A DNA stretch of 64,000 nt from positions 1-64,000 of the forward strand of contig BRLC01000009.1 of assembly GCA_024343425.1 (NCBI GenBank), given 5' to 3'. This document shows, piece by piece, positions 8,906 through 18,560 of the stretch. Below the pieces are notes generated by a model, which ran no database searches, was not told the DNA's origin, and was given only the letters and a program-made list of their open reading frames with translations. The stretch comes from Rhizobiaceae bacterium MnEN-MB40S (GTDB lineage Bacteria > Pseudomonadota > Alphaproteobacteria > Rhizobiales > Rhizobiaceae). Both the position numbers and the translations under genes were made by a program. Position 1 is the first letter of the stretch, and every line of letters begins with the position of its first letter.

Positions 8906-10747
8906 GTGAGCAACATACTTGGCATATCTGCATTTTATCATGACAGCGCCGCTGCGATTCTTGTCGATGGCCGGATCGTCGGGGCTGCACAGGAAGAGCG
9001 TTTCAGCCGCAAGAAACACGACGCCGGATTTCCGGTGCATGCGATCTCCTACTGCCTGGAAGCCGCGGGACTTTCCCTGAGCGAGATCGATCGAATCGTC
9101 TTCTACGACAAACCGATCCTGAAATTCGAGCGCCTTCTCGAGACATATGTTTCCTATGCGCCGGCGGGCATTCGCTCCTTCATCGCGGCGATGCCGGTAT
9201 GGCTGAAGGACAAGCTGTATCTGAAGCAGTCGATCCGTGAGGATCTGGCCGAACTCGGCGACATGAAGAAGAAGGATCTGCCGCCGCTGTTGTTTGCCGA
9301 ACATCACCAGTCGCACGCCGCCTCGGCCTTCTATCCGAGCCCGTTCGAGCGCGCCGCCGTGCTGTGTCTCGACGGCGTGGGTGAGTGGGCGACCACCTCG
9401 GTATGGGCCGGCAACGGTCGAGAATTGACTCCGCTATGGGAAATCGACTTTCCGCATTCGCTCGGACTGCTCTATTCGGCCTTTACTTATTACACCGGGT
9501 TCAAGGTCAATTCTGGCGAATACAAGCTCATGGGCCTCGCGCCCTATGGCGAACCAACTTATGTTGACGCTATCCTCGACAATCTGATCGACCTGAAGGA
9601 AGACGGCACCTTCCGGCTCGACATGAGCTTTTTCAATTACGCAACAGGACTGACGATGACGAACAAGCGCTTCGACGCGCTTTTCGGCGGTCCGCCGCGC
9701 AAGCCCGAAAGCCCGCTCAGCCAGCGGGAAATGGATATCGCCGCCTCGATCCAGCAGGTCACGGAAGAGGTGGTGCTGCGGCTGGCGAAGACGGTTCACG
9801 CCGAAACCGGAGAAACAGCGCTCTGCCTCGCAGGCGGGGTGGCGCTCAACTGCGTTGCGAACGGGCGCCTTTTGAGAGAAGGGCCGTTCAAGGATATATG
9901 GGTGCAGCCGGCGGCCGGCGACGCCGGCGGCGCGCTTGGCGCGGCGCTGCTTGGTTGGCATATCTACGAGCAGAAGGAACGAACGGCGGTTCCGGGCGAC
10001 GCCATGCGGGGCAGCTATCTCGGACCGGAATTCGACGACGAGGCGATCAGGAGCGCGCTTGATTCCGCGGACGCGAAGTATGAGCGGCTGGGTGACCCGG
10101 CGCTGATGACGCGGCTCGCCGGTCTGCTCGGCGAAGAAAAGGTCGTTGGCTGGTTCCAGGGGCGCATGGAGTTCGGCCCGCGCGCGCTCGGTGGGCGGTC
10201 GATTATTGGCGATCCGCGATCGGCGAAGATGCAGTCGGTCATGAACCTCAAGATCAAGTACCGGGAATCGTTTCGGCCCTTTGCGCCTTCGGTTCTGCGC
10301 GAGCGCGTGTCGGACTATTTCGACATGGATACCGACAGCCCATACATGCTGATCGTCGCCGATGTGCGGAAGGATTTGCTGGTCGAACTCGACGAAGAAC
10401 AGCAGAAGCTGAGCGGCATCGACAAGCTGAACCTCAAACGCTCGCAACTGCCGGCGATCACGCATGTGGACAATTCGGCGCGCATCCAGACAGTGCATGA
10501 AGGCACGAATCCGCGCTACCATGCGCTGCTGAAAGCCTTCGAGGCGCAGACCGGATGCGGCGTCCTGGTCAACACCTCCTTCAACGTGCGCGGCGAACCG
10601 ATCGTGTGCACGCCTGAGGACGCCTATCGGTGTTTCATGCGCACCGAGATGGACGTTCTGGTGGTCGGCAATTTCCTTCTGCTGAAAGAAGACCAGACGC
10701 CTTGGGAGAAGGACGAGGCCTGGAAAGAGGAGTTCGCACTCGATTGA
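8906..10747 (+). CDS. Carbamoyltransferase (NodU/CmcH family)
   Basis: A 613-residue O-carbamoyltransferase. The N-terminus (ILGISAFYHDSAAAIL, then EERFSRKKHD) is the Kae1/TsaD-like carbamoyl-adenylate domain, with the HHQSHAASAF metal motif near residue 133. The C-terminal domain has FGPRALGGRSIIGDPR and FRPFAPSV, typical of NodU, CmcH and TobZ. The reaction moves carbamoyl from carbamoyl phosphate, via an adenylate, to a sugar hydroxyl. The start is GTG at 8906, with AAGAGA upstream. It heads a four-gene run (SxtJ, DUF5989, SGNH hydrolase) with overlapping or near-touching ends, so the acceptor is more likely a surface glycan than a Nod factor; no nod genes are present. Confidence 0.9.
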   Translation: MSNILGISAFYHDSAAAILVDGRIVGAAQEERFSRKKHDAGFPVHAISYCLEAAGLSLSEIDRIVFYDKPILKFERLLETYVSYAPAGIRSFIAAMPVWLKDKLYLKQSIREDLAELGDMKKKDLPPLLFAEHHQSHAASAFYPSPFERAAVLCLDGVGEWATTSVWAGNGRELTPLWEIDFPHSLGLLYSAFTYYTGFKVNSGEYKLMGLAPYGEPTYVDAILDNLIDLKEDGTFRLDMSFFNYATGLTMTNKRFDALFGGPPRKPESPLSQREMDIAASIQQVTEEVVLRLAKTVHAETGETALCLAGGVALNCVANGRLLREGPFKDIWVQPAAGDAGGALGAALLGWHIYEQKERTAVPGDAMRGSYLGPEFDDEAIRSALDSADAKYERLGDPALMTRLAGLLGEEKVVGWFQGRMEFGPRALGGRSIIGDPRSAKMQSVMNLKIKYRESFRPFAPSVLRERVSDYFDMDTDSPYMLIVADVRKDLLVELDEEQQKLSGIDKLNLKRSQLPAITHVDNSARIQTVHEGTNPRYHALLKAFEAQTGCGVLVNTSFNVRGEPIVCTPEDAYRCFMRTEMDVLVVGNFLLLKEDQTPWEKDEAWKEEFALD

Positions 10748-11151
10748 CCCGCGACACATCCCTGACCGCAAAACAATTGAGGCGTTTCGCCTGGATACTG
10801 GCGGCGCTGTTTGCATTTTTCGGCTGTGTGCTTCTGCCCTGGCGCTGGCAGACACCGACGGTGACAGCGTCCGCGGTCATCGCCGCGGTGCTCGTTATAT
10901 GGAGCCTTGTTGCGCCTATGACGCTTGCGCCCGTCTATCGCGGCTGGGACCGGCTCGGTCATGTGCTCGGCTGGATCAACAGCCGGGTTATTCTGGGGGT
11001 GCTGTTTTTTCTGATCGTCACGCCGACGGCTCTCATCATGAAGATGATCGGCAAGGATCCGATGCACCGCAACCGCGACGCCGCGGCGTCGTCATACCGA
11101 ATCGTGCGGCAGAAGCCGCCGAAAGAAACCGACCTGGAAAGGCCATACTGA
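10744..11151 (+). CDS. SxtJ-family small membrane protein
   Basis: A 135-residue protein with three or four hydrophobic segments and a basic C-terminal tail (RIVRQKPPKE). SxtJ-like proteins are named from the saxitoxin cluster and recur directly after carbamoyltransferases in many bacteria; their biochemical role is not established. The start is a TTG at 10744 that overlaps the stop of the carbamoyltransferase (TTGA), implying translational coupling. The reading frame extends upstream inside the carbamoyltransferase, but only as an out-of-frame shadow. The stop overlaps the next gene's ATG (TGATG). Confidence 0.75.
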   Translation: MTRDTSLTAKQLRRFAWILAALFAFFGCVLLPWRWQTPTVTASAVIAAVLVIWSLVAPMTLAPVYRGWDRLGHVLGWINSRVILGVLFFLIVTPTALIMKMIGKDPMHRNRDAAASSYRIVRQKPPKETDLERPY

Positions 11152-11303
11152 TGATCGAACTGTTATCCGATCTCTGGGGGTTCATGCGGGAGCGCCGCAA
11201 ATTCTGGCTTGCGCCCATCATCATCATTGCGGTGCTGCTGGGCGCGCTGCTTGTCTTCGCGCAGGGCTCCGTGGTCGCCCCCTTCATCTACACGCTGTTC
11301 TGA
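11151..11303 (+). CDS. DUF5989 family single-pass membrane microprotein
   Basis: A 50-residue protein, beginning MIELLSDLWGFMRERRKFWL and followed by one transmembrane helix. The LWxFxRERRKxW pattern is the mark of DUF5989, a microprotein family regularly found between SxtJ and an SGNH hydrolase. The start overlaps the preceding stop by one base, indicating coupling. Function is unknown. It may be an accessory subunit of a membrane complex with the SxtJ protein, which is an inference from constant gene order. Confidence 0.75.
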   Translation: MIELLSDLWGFMRERRKFWLAPIIIIAVLLGALLVFAQGSVVAPFIYTLF

Positions 11304-11316
11304 CCGGGCGCCCGGC

Positions 11317-12420
11317 ATGAAAAAGGCGCTTGGCAATATCCTCCTCATTCTGGCGAGCATCGTCTTTACGCTGCTGGCGGCGGAGGCAGTGTTGCGCATT
11401 GTTCCTCTGGATATCGCCGGCAGCGCCGGGGGCGATCGCGGCTATTTTTCGCGTTTTGATCCGGAACTCGGCTGGGCGCCGTTGCCCTCGGTCGAGCAAT
11501 ACCACGTCGGCGACGGGTTTTCTGTGGCGGTGCGGCAGAACGCCATGGGATTGCGCGCGTCGCAGGAGCATGCGTTCGAAGACAATGCCAACCAACGCAG
11601 AATTCTGGTGCTTGGCGACTCCTATGTCTGGGGCTACGGCGCCGACCAGGAGGATATCTTCACCGAGCCTTCTGCGCATGGCGACGACAACGTCGAAATG
11701 ATCAATTTGGGCGTTTCAGGTTACGGTACCGACCAGGAACTGCTTTTCTACGAGAAGCTCGGCAAGCAGTTCGACGTCAACGAGGTGGTGCTGGCTTTCA
11801 CCACCTACAACGACATTCTTAACAACATGTTCGCCGAACAATATGGCTATCAGAAACCGTATTTCACGGACGAGAACGGATTGACGCTGCATGACGACCA
11901 CGTGGTGGATCGCCCGGCGCGGCGCATCGGCATCTGGTTCAGGGACAACAGTCGCGTCGTTGCGATTGCCGAGACCGGCTTCCTCAATGTGAAGTATCTG
12001 TGGCTGTCCCGTTTCGGTGACGACGAACCCGTCGTTCATCCTCGCGACCGGGTTCTGGGGCCTGGCGCTCTTCGTCCGATCGACAGCCAGGGCGTCGACC
12101 TGACTGTTCAGCTGATAAAGCGGCTGCGCGATGAAGTGGAAGCCGCGGGCGCCGATTTCTCGCTTGTCTTCATTCCCTACAAACCGAATGTCCTGGCGCT
12201 GCAGGCAGAGGATCATCCGCTTGTCACGGCGATGACGCCGGCGCTCTCAGAGGCCAGCATCGATTGCTACGATCCCTATGCGATGTTCGTGGAAGCTGCG
12301 CGCGACGGCGCGAGCCCGTTCAACGAAGGCGACAATCACTTCAACGCGAAGGGACACGAGATCTTCGGTAAGGTGATTACGGACCGGCAATTGCGTGAAA
12401 CGATCGGCGTCTGTCAGTAA
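11317..12420 (+). CDS. SGNH/GDSL hydrolase family protein, membrane-anchored
   Basis: A 367-residue protein with an N-terminal hydrophobic anchor (residues ~5-22) and an SGNH hydrolase-like domain. Block I is LVLGDSYVWGYG (nucleophile Ser in GDS), and the C-terminal block has EGDNHFNAKGH, giving the Asp-His pair. Such domains hydrolyse or transfer O-acyl groups on glycans. The ATG at 11317 is 13 bases after the DUF5989 stop and precedes the hydrophobic segment. As the last gene of the carbamoyltransferase cassette, it plausibly acts on the same glycan from the periplasmic side. It converges on cyoD with a 9-base gap. Confidence 0.82.
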   Translation: MKKALGNILLILASIVFTLLAAEAVLRIVPLDIAGSAGGDRGYFSRFDPELGWAPLPSVEQYHVGDGFSVAVRQNAMGLRASQEHAFEDNANQRRILVLGDSYVWGYGADQEDIFTEPSAHGDDNVEMINLGVSGYGTDQELLFYEKLGKQFDVNEVVLAFTTYNDILNNMFAEQYGYQKPYFTDENGLTLHDDHVVDRPARRIGIWFRDNSRVVAIAETGFLNVKYLWLSRFGDDEPVVHPRDRVLGPGALRPIDSQGVDLTVQLIKRLRDEVEAAGADFSLVFIPYKPNVLALQAEDHPLVTAMTPALSEASIDCYDPYAMFVEAARDGASPFNEGDNHFNAKGHEIFGKVITDRQLRETIGVCQ

Positions 12421-12429
12421 CCGGATCGG

Positions 12430-12744
12430 CTACATCATCTGGTAGTGCAGGTCGAACATGATCCACAGCGTTCCGCCGATCATGAGGAAGATCAGCACGC
12501 CGGCGAAAGCGAGCGCGAGCAGGTTTTCCTTCGCCGTGGTGCGGTAATTGATGTGAAGGAAATAAACCAGGTGCACCACCACCTGTACGATCGCCGTCAA
12601 GGCGACAACCAAAAGCGTGGTCCTTACGGAAAACCAGCCGGCCCAGGCGAAAGCAAAGGGAATGGCTGTGAGAACGAGCGCGATGACATAGCCCGTCAGA
12701 TAGCTGCTCAAGGTGTGGGTTCCGGCGTTCGAATTGCTCATCAC
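12430..12744 (-). CDS. cyoD: Cytochrome bo3 ubiquinol oxidase subunit IV
   Basis: A 104-residue protein with three transmembrane helices, matching CyoD in length and in the motif VVHLVYFLHINYR. Subunit IV helps assemble the CuB site of subunit I. It is the last gene of the cyoABCD operon; its start overlaps the cyoC stop by 4 bases (ATGA), which fits translational coupling. Confidence 0.93.
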   Translation of the reverse strand: MMSNSNAGTHTLSSYLTGYVIALVLTAIPFAFAWAGWFSVRTTLLVVALTAIVQVVVHLVYFLHINYRTTAKENLLALAFAGVLIFLMIGGTLWIMFDLHYQMM

Positions 12745-13343
12745 AGAATTCCAGGCAGATAGACGACGGAAAAGATACCGATCCAGACGATATCGAGGAA
12801 ATGCCAGAACATGGCGAGCCGGGTGAGGCGCGACCGCACAGGCCGCGTCAGTCCCTTTACAGCGACCTGGCAGATCATCACGAAAATGCCGAGCGAGCCG
12901 AGCGTGACGTGGACGCCGTGGGTTCCGACCAGCGTGAAGAAGGCGGTGAGCATGCCGCTGCGATCCGGACCGGCGCCTGCGGCGATCATGCCGCTGAATT
13001 CAGCGAGTTCCATGCCGACGAAGCCGACGCCCAGGATCATGGTGACGGCGAGCCAGAGCATGACCCGCGACGCCTGACCGGCCCTCATGGCAAGCGACGC
13101 AAACCCGAAAGTCAGCGTCGACGTCAGAAGCAGGAATGTCTCGCCGGCGGTGTGACCAAGGCTGAAGAGGTCCTTTTGCGTCGGGCCGTCCGAGTAGTTC
13201 TGGATCATCACCACATAGGTGGCGAAGGCGAGCGCGAAGATCAGCGAGTCCGTCATCAGATAGACCCAGAAGCCGAACTCGCGATCCTCGTATTTAGCCT
13301 GCTCTCCGTGAACGGCGCCGTGTGCGGTTGCTTCCACGCTCAT
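12741..13343 (-). CDS. cyoC: Cytochrome bo3 ubiquinol oxidase subunit III
   Basis: A 200-residue heme-copper oxidase subunit III with five transmembrane helices. Typical stretches are FGFWVYLMTDSLIFA at the N-terminus and LVGTHGVHVTLG in helix III. It stabilises subunit I in the membrane complex. Its start lies 1 base after the cyoB stop and its end overlaps cyoD. Confidence 0.94.
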   Translation of the reverse strand: MSVEATAHGAVHGEQAKYEDREFGFWVYLMTDSLIFALAFATYVVMIQNYSDGPTQKDLFSLGHTAGETFLLLTSTLTFGFASLAMRAGQASRVMLWLAVTMILGVGFVGMELAEFSGMIAAGAGPDRSGMLTAFFTLVGTHGVHVTLGSLGIFVMICQVAVKGLTRPVRSRLTRLAMFWHFLDIVWIGIFSVVYLPGIL

Positions 13344-13344
13344 C

Positions 13345-15384
13345 TCATGCCCTCCCGGGAACAGGGCTGCCGTCGGGGACGGGGGAATCGGGCGCGCCGA
13401 TCACCGGATGTGGCGGTTGCGACGCTATGATTTTCAGGCGCTCTTTCTCGATCGCCTCCACGTCCGCTGCGGGAATGATATGCTCGTCGTCGTCATTGCT
13501 GCTCTTGATGATCAGGCAGGCGACCACGACGACAAGGCTGACGACCGCCAGCCACCACATATGCCAGATCATGGCGAAGCCGAGGACGAACCCGAAGCCG
13601 CCGATGATAAGGCCAAGCGGGGTGTTGTCGGGCATTTCGATGTCTTCGTACCGCTCCGGCGCGGCGTAGGCGACGCCGCGTTTCTTCATGTCGTGAAACG
13701 CGTCGACGTCCTCGACCGTGGGAACGATCGCAAAATTGTAGACGGCGGGAGGCGACGCGGTCGCCCATTCCAGCGTTCTGCCGTTCCAGGGATCGCCTGT
13801 CAGATCCATGTTCCTGGCGCGGTCGCGCACGCTCACCCAGATCTGGACGCCGATGCAGATCAGGCCGATCATCACAAGCACGGCGCCGAAGGCCGCGAAG
13901 ATCAGATAGGGCTGCCACTCCGGCATGTCGTAGTGCTCCATGCGGCGCGACATGCCCATGAAGCCGAGGACATAAAGCGGCATGAAGGCGCAGTAGAAGC
14001 CGCTTATCCAGAACCAGAAGGAGCGCTTGCCCCATTTCTCGTCGAGCTTGAAGCCAAATGCTTTCGGGAACCAGTAGTTCATGCCGGCGAAATAGCCGAA
14101 CAGCGCGCCTGGTATCAGCATGTTGTGGAAATGGGCGACCAGGAAGGTCGAATTGTGCATGAGGTAGTCGGCCGGCGGCAGCGCCAGCAGGACGCCCGTG
14201 ACGCCGCCGATGACGAAAGTGACGATGAACCCGATCGTCCAGTACATCGTGCTGTGCATGATGATGCGGCCGCGATACATCGTGAACAGCCAGTCGAACA
14301 CCTTCACCCCCGTCGGCACGGCAATGATCATCGTGGCGATGCCGAAAAAGGCGTTGACGCTCGCGCTCGATCCCATGGTGAAGAAATGGTGCAGCCAGAC
14401 GGTGAAGGACAGGAACCCGATCGCCGCCGTGGCGTAGACCAGCGATTCGTACCCGAACAGGCGCTTCTGGGAAAATGTCGCGACCACCTCCGAATAGACG
14501 CCGAAGGCGGGCAGGATCAGGATATAGACCTCCGGATGGCCCCATATCCACAGCAGGTTGATGAAGTTCATCATGTTCCCGCCGTCGCCATTGGTGAAGA
14601 AATGCATGCCGAATATGCGGTCCAGGCCGAGCATGACGGCGACGACCGTCAGCGCCGGGAAGGCGAAGGCCATCAGCAGGGCGACGACAAGCGACGTCCA
14701 CGAAAACATTGGCATCTTCATCAGCGTCATGCCGGGCGCGCGCAGCCGCAAGATCGTGACGATGAAGTTGATGCCCGTCATGGTGCTGCCGACGCCGCTG
14801 ACGAGCAGAGCCCAAAGCCAGTAATCGACGCCGACTCCAGGGCTGTATTCGATGCCGGAATAGGGCGGATAGCCGGTCCAGCCGGCCGTCGAGAACTTGC
14901 CGATAACGAGCGAGACGAGAACCAGTCCAGCGCCGGATGCTGTCAGCCAAAGGCTCACGGCGTTCATGAACGGAAAGGCGACGTCGCGCGCGCCGATCTG
15001 CTGCGGCACGACGATGTTGATCAGTCCGGACACAAAGGGCATCGCCATGAAGAAGATCATGATCGTGCCGTGCGAACTGAATATCTGGTCGAAATGATCC
15101 GGCGGAAGATAGCCGTCATTTCCCATGGCGAATGCTTGCTGCATGCGCATCATGATGGCGTCGACAAAGCCGCGGACCAGCATGATCAGCGCAAGAATGA
15201 TGTACATCACGCCGATGCGTTTGTGGTCCACGCTGGTCAGCCAGTCATTCCACAACGGTTTCCAGAAATTGAACCACGCGACGAGCGCAAGGGCCCCGGC
15301 GCCGCCGAGCACGGTTACCCCGGCTCCTGTCATCGCAACCCAGCTATAGAAGGGCAGGGCGTCAATCGTCAGAATGCCGAACAT
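13345..15384 (-). CDS. cyoB: Cytochrome bo3 ubiquinol oxidase subunit I
   Basis: A 679-residue catalytic subunit of the heme-copper superfamily, full length for CyoB, with about 15 transmembrane helices. It carries the heme b and heme o ligands and CuB histidines: [28 protein letters not shown] (which includes the His-Tyr pair), LHHFFTMG, and [11 protein letters not shown]. The complex oxidises ubiquinol and reduces O2 to water while pumping protons. The start overlaps the end of cyoA by 23 bases. A 670-codon open frame on the opposite strand is a composition shadow. Confidence 0.96.
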   Translation of the reverse strand: MFGILTIDALPFYSWVAMTGAGVTVLGGAGALALVAWFNFWKPLWNDWLTSVDHKRIGVMYIILALIMLVRGFVDAIMMRMQQAFAMGNDGYLPPDHFDQIFSSHGTIMIFFMAMPFVSGLINIVVPQQIGARDVAFPFMNAVSLWLTASGAGLVLVSLVIGKFSTAGWTGYPPYSGIEYSPGVGVDYWLWALLVSGVGSTMTGINFIVTILRLRAPGMTLMKMPMFSWTSLVVALLMAFAFPALTVVAVMLGLDRIFGMHFFTNGDGGNMMNFINLLWIWGHPEVYILILPAFGVYSEVVATFSQKRLFGYESLVYATAAIGFLSFTVWLHHFFTMGSSASVNAFFGIATMIIAVPTGVKVFDWLFTMYRGRIIMHSTMYWTIGFIVTFVIGGVTGVLLALPPADYLMHNSTFLVAHFHNMLIPGALFGYFAGMNYWFPKAFGFKLDEKWGKRSFWFWISGFYCAFMPLYVLGFMGMSRRMEHYDMPEWQPYLIFAAFGAVLVMIGLICIGVQIWVSVRDRARNMDLTGDPWNGRTLEWATASPPAVYNFAIVPTVEDVDAFHDMKKRGVAYAAPERYEDIEMPDNTPLGLIIGGFGFVLGFAMIWHMWWLAVVSLVVVVACLIIKSSNDDDEHIIPAADVEAIEKERLKIIASQPPHPVIGAPDSPVPDGSPVPGRA

Positions 15385-16324
15385 TGGCGTCCTTCCTCAG
15401 GCTGGCGAGTTTCGGCGTGACCGGTTCCGATTGAGCCGTCGTCGTGCAGATCAGGTTGCGGTGGTCCTGGTTCATTGCATATTTCTGGAGGATCGAGCCG
15501 AACAGGCCCGGTGCAAAACTCGAATAATAGGCGACTTCATGCTTGATCGTGGGCTTGGCCAGTTCCGCGTAGGAAGCGTCGTCGAGCCCCCTGTCGGATT
15601 GCTTGACCTTTTCTATCCAGGCTTCGAAATCCTCATTCGACATGGAATGGGCCTCGAACCATTGTTCGGCGAAACCGTCGCCGCTGTACTGGGTGTTGCG
15701 CCCGCGGAAACTGCCGGTCGAATCCGCGACAAGGTGAAGCTGGGTCGTCATGCCCGCCATGGCGTAAATCTGGCCCGCCAGCGACGGAATGAAAAAGGAA
15801 TTCATCACGGTGTCGGAGGTGATCTTGAAGCTGACCGGCCGATCAACCGGCATGGCGAGTTCATTGACTGTCGCGACACCGTACTGCGGATAGACGAACA
15901 GCCATTTCCAGTCGAGCGCAATAGCCTGAACTTCGAGCGCCGGCTCACTGCTCGCAAGCGGCTTGTAAGGGTTCAGTTTGAAGGTCGCGTTCCAGAGCAG
16001 GTAACCGAGAACGATGACGATGATGGCCGGCACGATCCAGATGACGGCGTCAATCCCGGCCGAATACCCCCAGTCAGGCGTGTATTTGCCCTTTCCGCCG
16101 TCCGCCCGATAGCGCCATACGACGAGAAAGGCCATGATGAATACCGGGATGACAACGATCATCATCACGAACAGGGCGGCGAACAAGAGATCCCGTTCCG
16201 CAAGGGCGATCGGGCCTTTGGGATCAAGTATGGGCGCTGTGTTGAGACCGCACCCCGACACAAAGATCAGGGAGAGCGACGTCAGAAGCAAACGTATCGG
16301 CAGCGTTTTCGGTAGTTGAATCAA
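15362..16324 (-). CDS. cyoA: Cytochrome bo3 ubiquinol oxidase subunit II
   Basis: A 320-residue subunit II. It begins with a lipoprotein signal ending in the lipobox VSGCG (Cys ~25), then two transmembrane helices and a periplasmic cupredoxin-like domain. The [21 protein letters not shown] stretch marks the quinol oxidase branch (interrupted here for length; residues ~150-170), and no CuA cysteine pair is apparent. The start is TTG at 16324, with GGGGTG about 8 bases upstream. It is the first gene of cyoABCD. A TTGACG with a TTTAAA 17 bases downstream lies in the 110 bases before it and is a possible promoter. Confidence 0.94.
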   Translation of the reverse strand: MIQLPKTLPIRLLLTSLSLIFVSGCGLNTAPILDPKGPIALAERDLLFAALFVMMIVVIPVFIMAFLVVWRYRADGGKGKYTPDWGYSAGIDAVIWIVPAIIVIVLGYLLWNATFKLNPYKPLASSEPALEVQAIALDWKWLFVYPQYGVATVNELAMPVDRPVSFKITSDTVMNSFFIPSLAGQIYAMAGMTTQLHLVADSTGSFRGRNTQYSGDGFAEQWFEAHSMSNEDFEAWIEKVKQSDRGLDDASYAELAKPTIKHEVAYYSSFAPGLFGSILQKYAMNQDHRNLICTTTAQSEPVTPKLASLRKDANVRHSDD

Positions 16325-16428
16325 AACCGCACCCCTGGCACCCGCGTCGAATCAGACAAATGAACGAATAAAGCTTATACGGATTTAAAAGCATAGTTAC
16401 ATGACACGTCAACATGTCTGGAAACATT

Positions 16429-16462
16429 AAAAAAAGCCGGAGACATCGTTTGATGCTCCGGC
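16429..16462 (-). terminator. Rho-independent terminator of the DUF6455 gene
   Basis: Read on the minus strand, GCCGGAGCATC pairs with GATGTCTCCGGC across an AAAC loop with one bulged base, followed directly by seven T. It lies 49 bases beyond the stop of the gene at 16512-16808 and separates it from cyoA downstream on the same strand, so cyo is probably transcribed from its own promoter. Confidence 0.85.
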
Positions 16463-16511
16463 AGAGATAGAGGGATGTTCTCCCGCAAGGGAGGGAATGA
16501 GGGATAAACCT

Positions 16512-16808
16512 CTAGTTGAGTAGGGCCTTTCCCAATTCGGGTGAAGCTTTATCCAGCCTTTGGAGCCGGGCGATCAGCGCGACGTTTCTGCAATAGGTCG
16601 GCGGCGTGTCCAGCGTGTCTTTCTGCGACAGAAGATTTTCGCAATCGCCGGCCCGAGCGCAGTCCATGCAGCGCTGAACGGCCCGGCGAGATATTTCGGA
16701 CGAATGGGGCAGATCAAACAATGTCTGTTGAACGCCGAGCTTTCTCATCATGGTGTGAAACAGCCGATTATGCTTTGAAAGCCTGGCCAGATATGATTTG
16801 ACGCCCAT
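16512..16808 (-). CDS. DUF6455 family small cysteine-containing protein
   Basis: A 98-residue soluble protein. It has MGVKSYLARLSKHNRLFHTM at the N-terminus, then RCMDCARAGDCENLL and later PTYCRNVALI. This spacing of cysteines (CxxC, then C, then YCRN) is the mark of DUF6455, a family found in alphaproteobacteria. The role is unknown; the cysteines could bind metal or sense redox state. I chose the ATG at 16808 because GGAGGAG precedes it by 4 bases; an in-frame ATG at 16850 lacks such a site. It has its own terminator and an FNR-type box upstream, which suggests low-oxygen control. Confidence 0.75.
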   Translation of the reverse strand: MGVKSYLARLSKHNRLFHTMMRKLGVQQTLFDLPHSSEISRRAVQRCMDCARAGDCENLLSQKDTLDTPPTYCRNVALIARLQRLDKASPELGKALLN

Positions 16809-16873
16809 TCGCTCCTCCGAAACCGGAAAGTTGAGAATGACAAGATGCATATCAGCTCCGCCGTCAGGTCCAT

Positions 16874-16887
16874 TTGATCCATGTCAA
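16874..16887. promoter_or_regulatory. FNR/FixK-type binding site
   Basis: TTGATCCATGTCAA matches the FNR/FixK consensus TTGAT-N4-ATCAA at nine of ten defined positions. It lies 66-79 bases upstream of the DUF6455 start, the right distance for activation, and 127 bases before gatB. The DUF6455 gene is the more likely target. The matching regulator is not in the window. Confidence 0.6.
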
Positions 16888-17013
16888 GGTTTTGCGCAGT
16901 TCACCTGAGCCCGCAGCGCCGCGACCGACCGCAGGGAAAAGCTTGAACCATCATTGCCGATCGTTTAACCGGTAACGCAATATCCCGACCCTCCAAACGT
17001 TCAGCGACTTCAC

Positions 17014-18513
17014 ATGACCATCATCGACACGCGCACGCCTGACCCGAAACGACTGATCGCCGGTTCCACCGGTGACTGGGAAGTCATTATCGGGCTCGAG
17101 GTCCATGCCCAGGTCACGTCCAATTCGAAACTTTTTTCCGGCGCCTCGACAGAATTCGGCAAGGAGCCCAACGCCAATGTTTCGCTCGTCGACGCGGCGA
17201 TGCCGGGCATGCTGCCGGTCATCAACGAGGAATGCGTCAGGCAGGCTATTCGCACCGGTCTTGGACTGAAGGCGAAGATCAACAACCGGTCGGTGTTCGA
17301 CCGGAAGAATTACTTCTATCCGGACCTGCCGCAGGGCTACCAGATCTCCCAGTACAAGGACCCGATCGTCGGTGAGGGCGCGATCATTATTTCCGTGGGC
17401 CCGGACTCCAGCGGCAATTTCGAGGATATCGAGGTGGGCATCGAACGTCTGCATCTCGAACAGGACGCCGGCAAGTCGATGCATGACCAGCACCCGTCCA
17501 TGAGCTATGTCGACCTCAACCGTTCCGGCGTCGCGCTGATGGAGATCGTGTCGAAGCCCGATATGCGGTCGTCCGACGAGGCCAAGGCCTATGTCGGCAA
17601 GTTGCGCACGATCGTCCGGTATCTCGGAACCTGCGACGGCAACATGGACGAGGGATCGATGCGCGCCGACGTCAACGTCTCGGTGCGCAAGGTCGGCGGC
17701 GATTTCGGCACGCGCTGCGAGATCAAGAACGTCAATTCCATCCGATTCATGGGACAGGCGATCGAATACGAGGCGCGCCGGCAGATCGAGATACTGGAAG
17801 ACGGCGGCGTGATCGAACAGGAAACGCGCCTCTTCGATCCGGCCAAGGGCGAAACGCGCTCCATGCGCTCCAAGGAAGAAGCGCACGACTATCGCTATTT
17901 CCCCGATCCGGATCTCTTGCCGCTGGAATTCGACGACGCCTTTGTCGAGGCGTTGGCCGCCGGACTTCCCGAACTTCCCGATGACAAGAAAGCCAGGCTG
18001 ATGGCCGATATGGGGCTGTCGGCCTATGACGCGTCGATCCTCGTTTCGGAAAAGGCGATTGCCGATTATTTTGAGGACGTCGCGCAAGGCCGGGACGGCA
18101 AGTTGGCGGCAAACTGGGTTATCAATGATCTGCTCGGCGCTCTCAACAAGGCCGGCAAGAGCATTGGTGAAACGCCGGTTACGGCGGAGCAACTCGGCGC
18201 CATCCTGGATCTCATCAAGGAAGGCGTGATCTCCGGCAAGATCGCCAAGGACCTGTTCGAAATCGTCTGGGAAGAGGGCGGCGACCCGACGAAGATCGTC
18301 GAAGACCGCGGCATGAAGCAGGTGACCGACACCGGCGCAATCGAGGCTGCGGTGGACGAAGTCCTTGCGGCCAACCCCGACAAGGTGGAGCAGGCGAAAG
18401 AGAAGCCGTCCATGGCCGGCTGGTTCGTCGGTCAGGTGATGAAGGCGACGCAGGGCAAAGCCAATCCGCAAGCGGTGAATGCGCTTGTCCGGCAGAAGCT
18501 GGGGATTGAATAG
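17014..18513 (+). CDS. gatB: Asp-tRNA(Asn)/Glu-tRNA(Gln) amidotransferase subunit B
   Basis: A 499-residue GatB, full length. It binds the misacylated tRNA and phosphorylates the side chain so that ammonia from GatA can amidate it. Motifs are [12 protein letters not shown] near the N-terminus, [19 protein letters not shown] in the catalytic core, and a C-terminal YqeY-like helical domain ending [10 protein letters not shown]. GatA and GatC are not in the window. The next gene begins at or just after the stop. Confidence 0.97.
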   Translation: MTIIDTRTPDPKRLIAGSTGDWEVIIGLEVHAQVTSNSKLFSGASTEFGKEPNANVSLVDAAMPGMLPVINEECVRQAIRTGLGLKAKINNRSVFDRKNYFYPDLPQGYQISQYKDPIVGEGAIIISVGPDSSGNFEDIEVGIERLHLEQDAGKSMHDQHPSMSYVDLNRSGVALMEIVSKPDMRSSDEAKAYVGKLRTIVRYLGTCDGNMDEGSMRADVNVSVRKVGGDFGTRCEIKNVNSIRFMGQAIEYEARRQIEILEDGGVIEQETRLFDPAKGETRSMRSKEEAHDYRYFPDPDLLPLEFDDAFVEALAAGLPELPDDKKARLMADMGLSAYDASILVSEKAIADYFEDVAQGRDGKLAANWVINDLLGALNKAGKSIGETPVTAEQLGAILDLIKEGVISGKIAKDLFEIVWEEGGDPTKIVEDRGMKQVTDTGAIEAAVDEVLAANPDKVEQAKEKPSMAGWFVGQVMKATQGKANPQAVNALVRQKLGIE

Positions 18514-18560
18514 TCATCCCCAACACCGTCTTCTACATAAGGACGGCTGGCGAGCGTGAT

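Noticed and set aside
13408-15420. A 670-codon open frame antisense to cyoB
   Set aside because: Composition shadow of a GC-rich conserved gene; the translation is rich in His/Asp/Arg without domain structure.
16325-16428. FNR-type box in the cyoA promoter
   Set aside because: CATGACACGTCAACATG does not fit TTGAT-N4-ATCAA; only the site at 16874 does.
16951-18471. A 506-codon open frame antisense to gatB
   Set aside because: Shadow of gatB, with no recognisable protein features.
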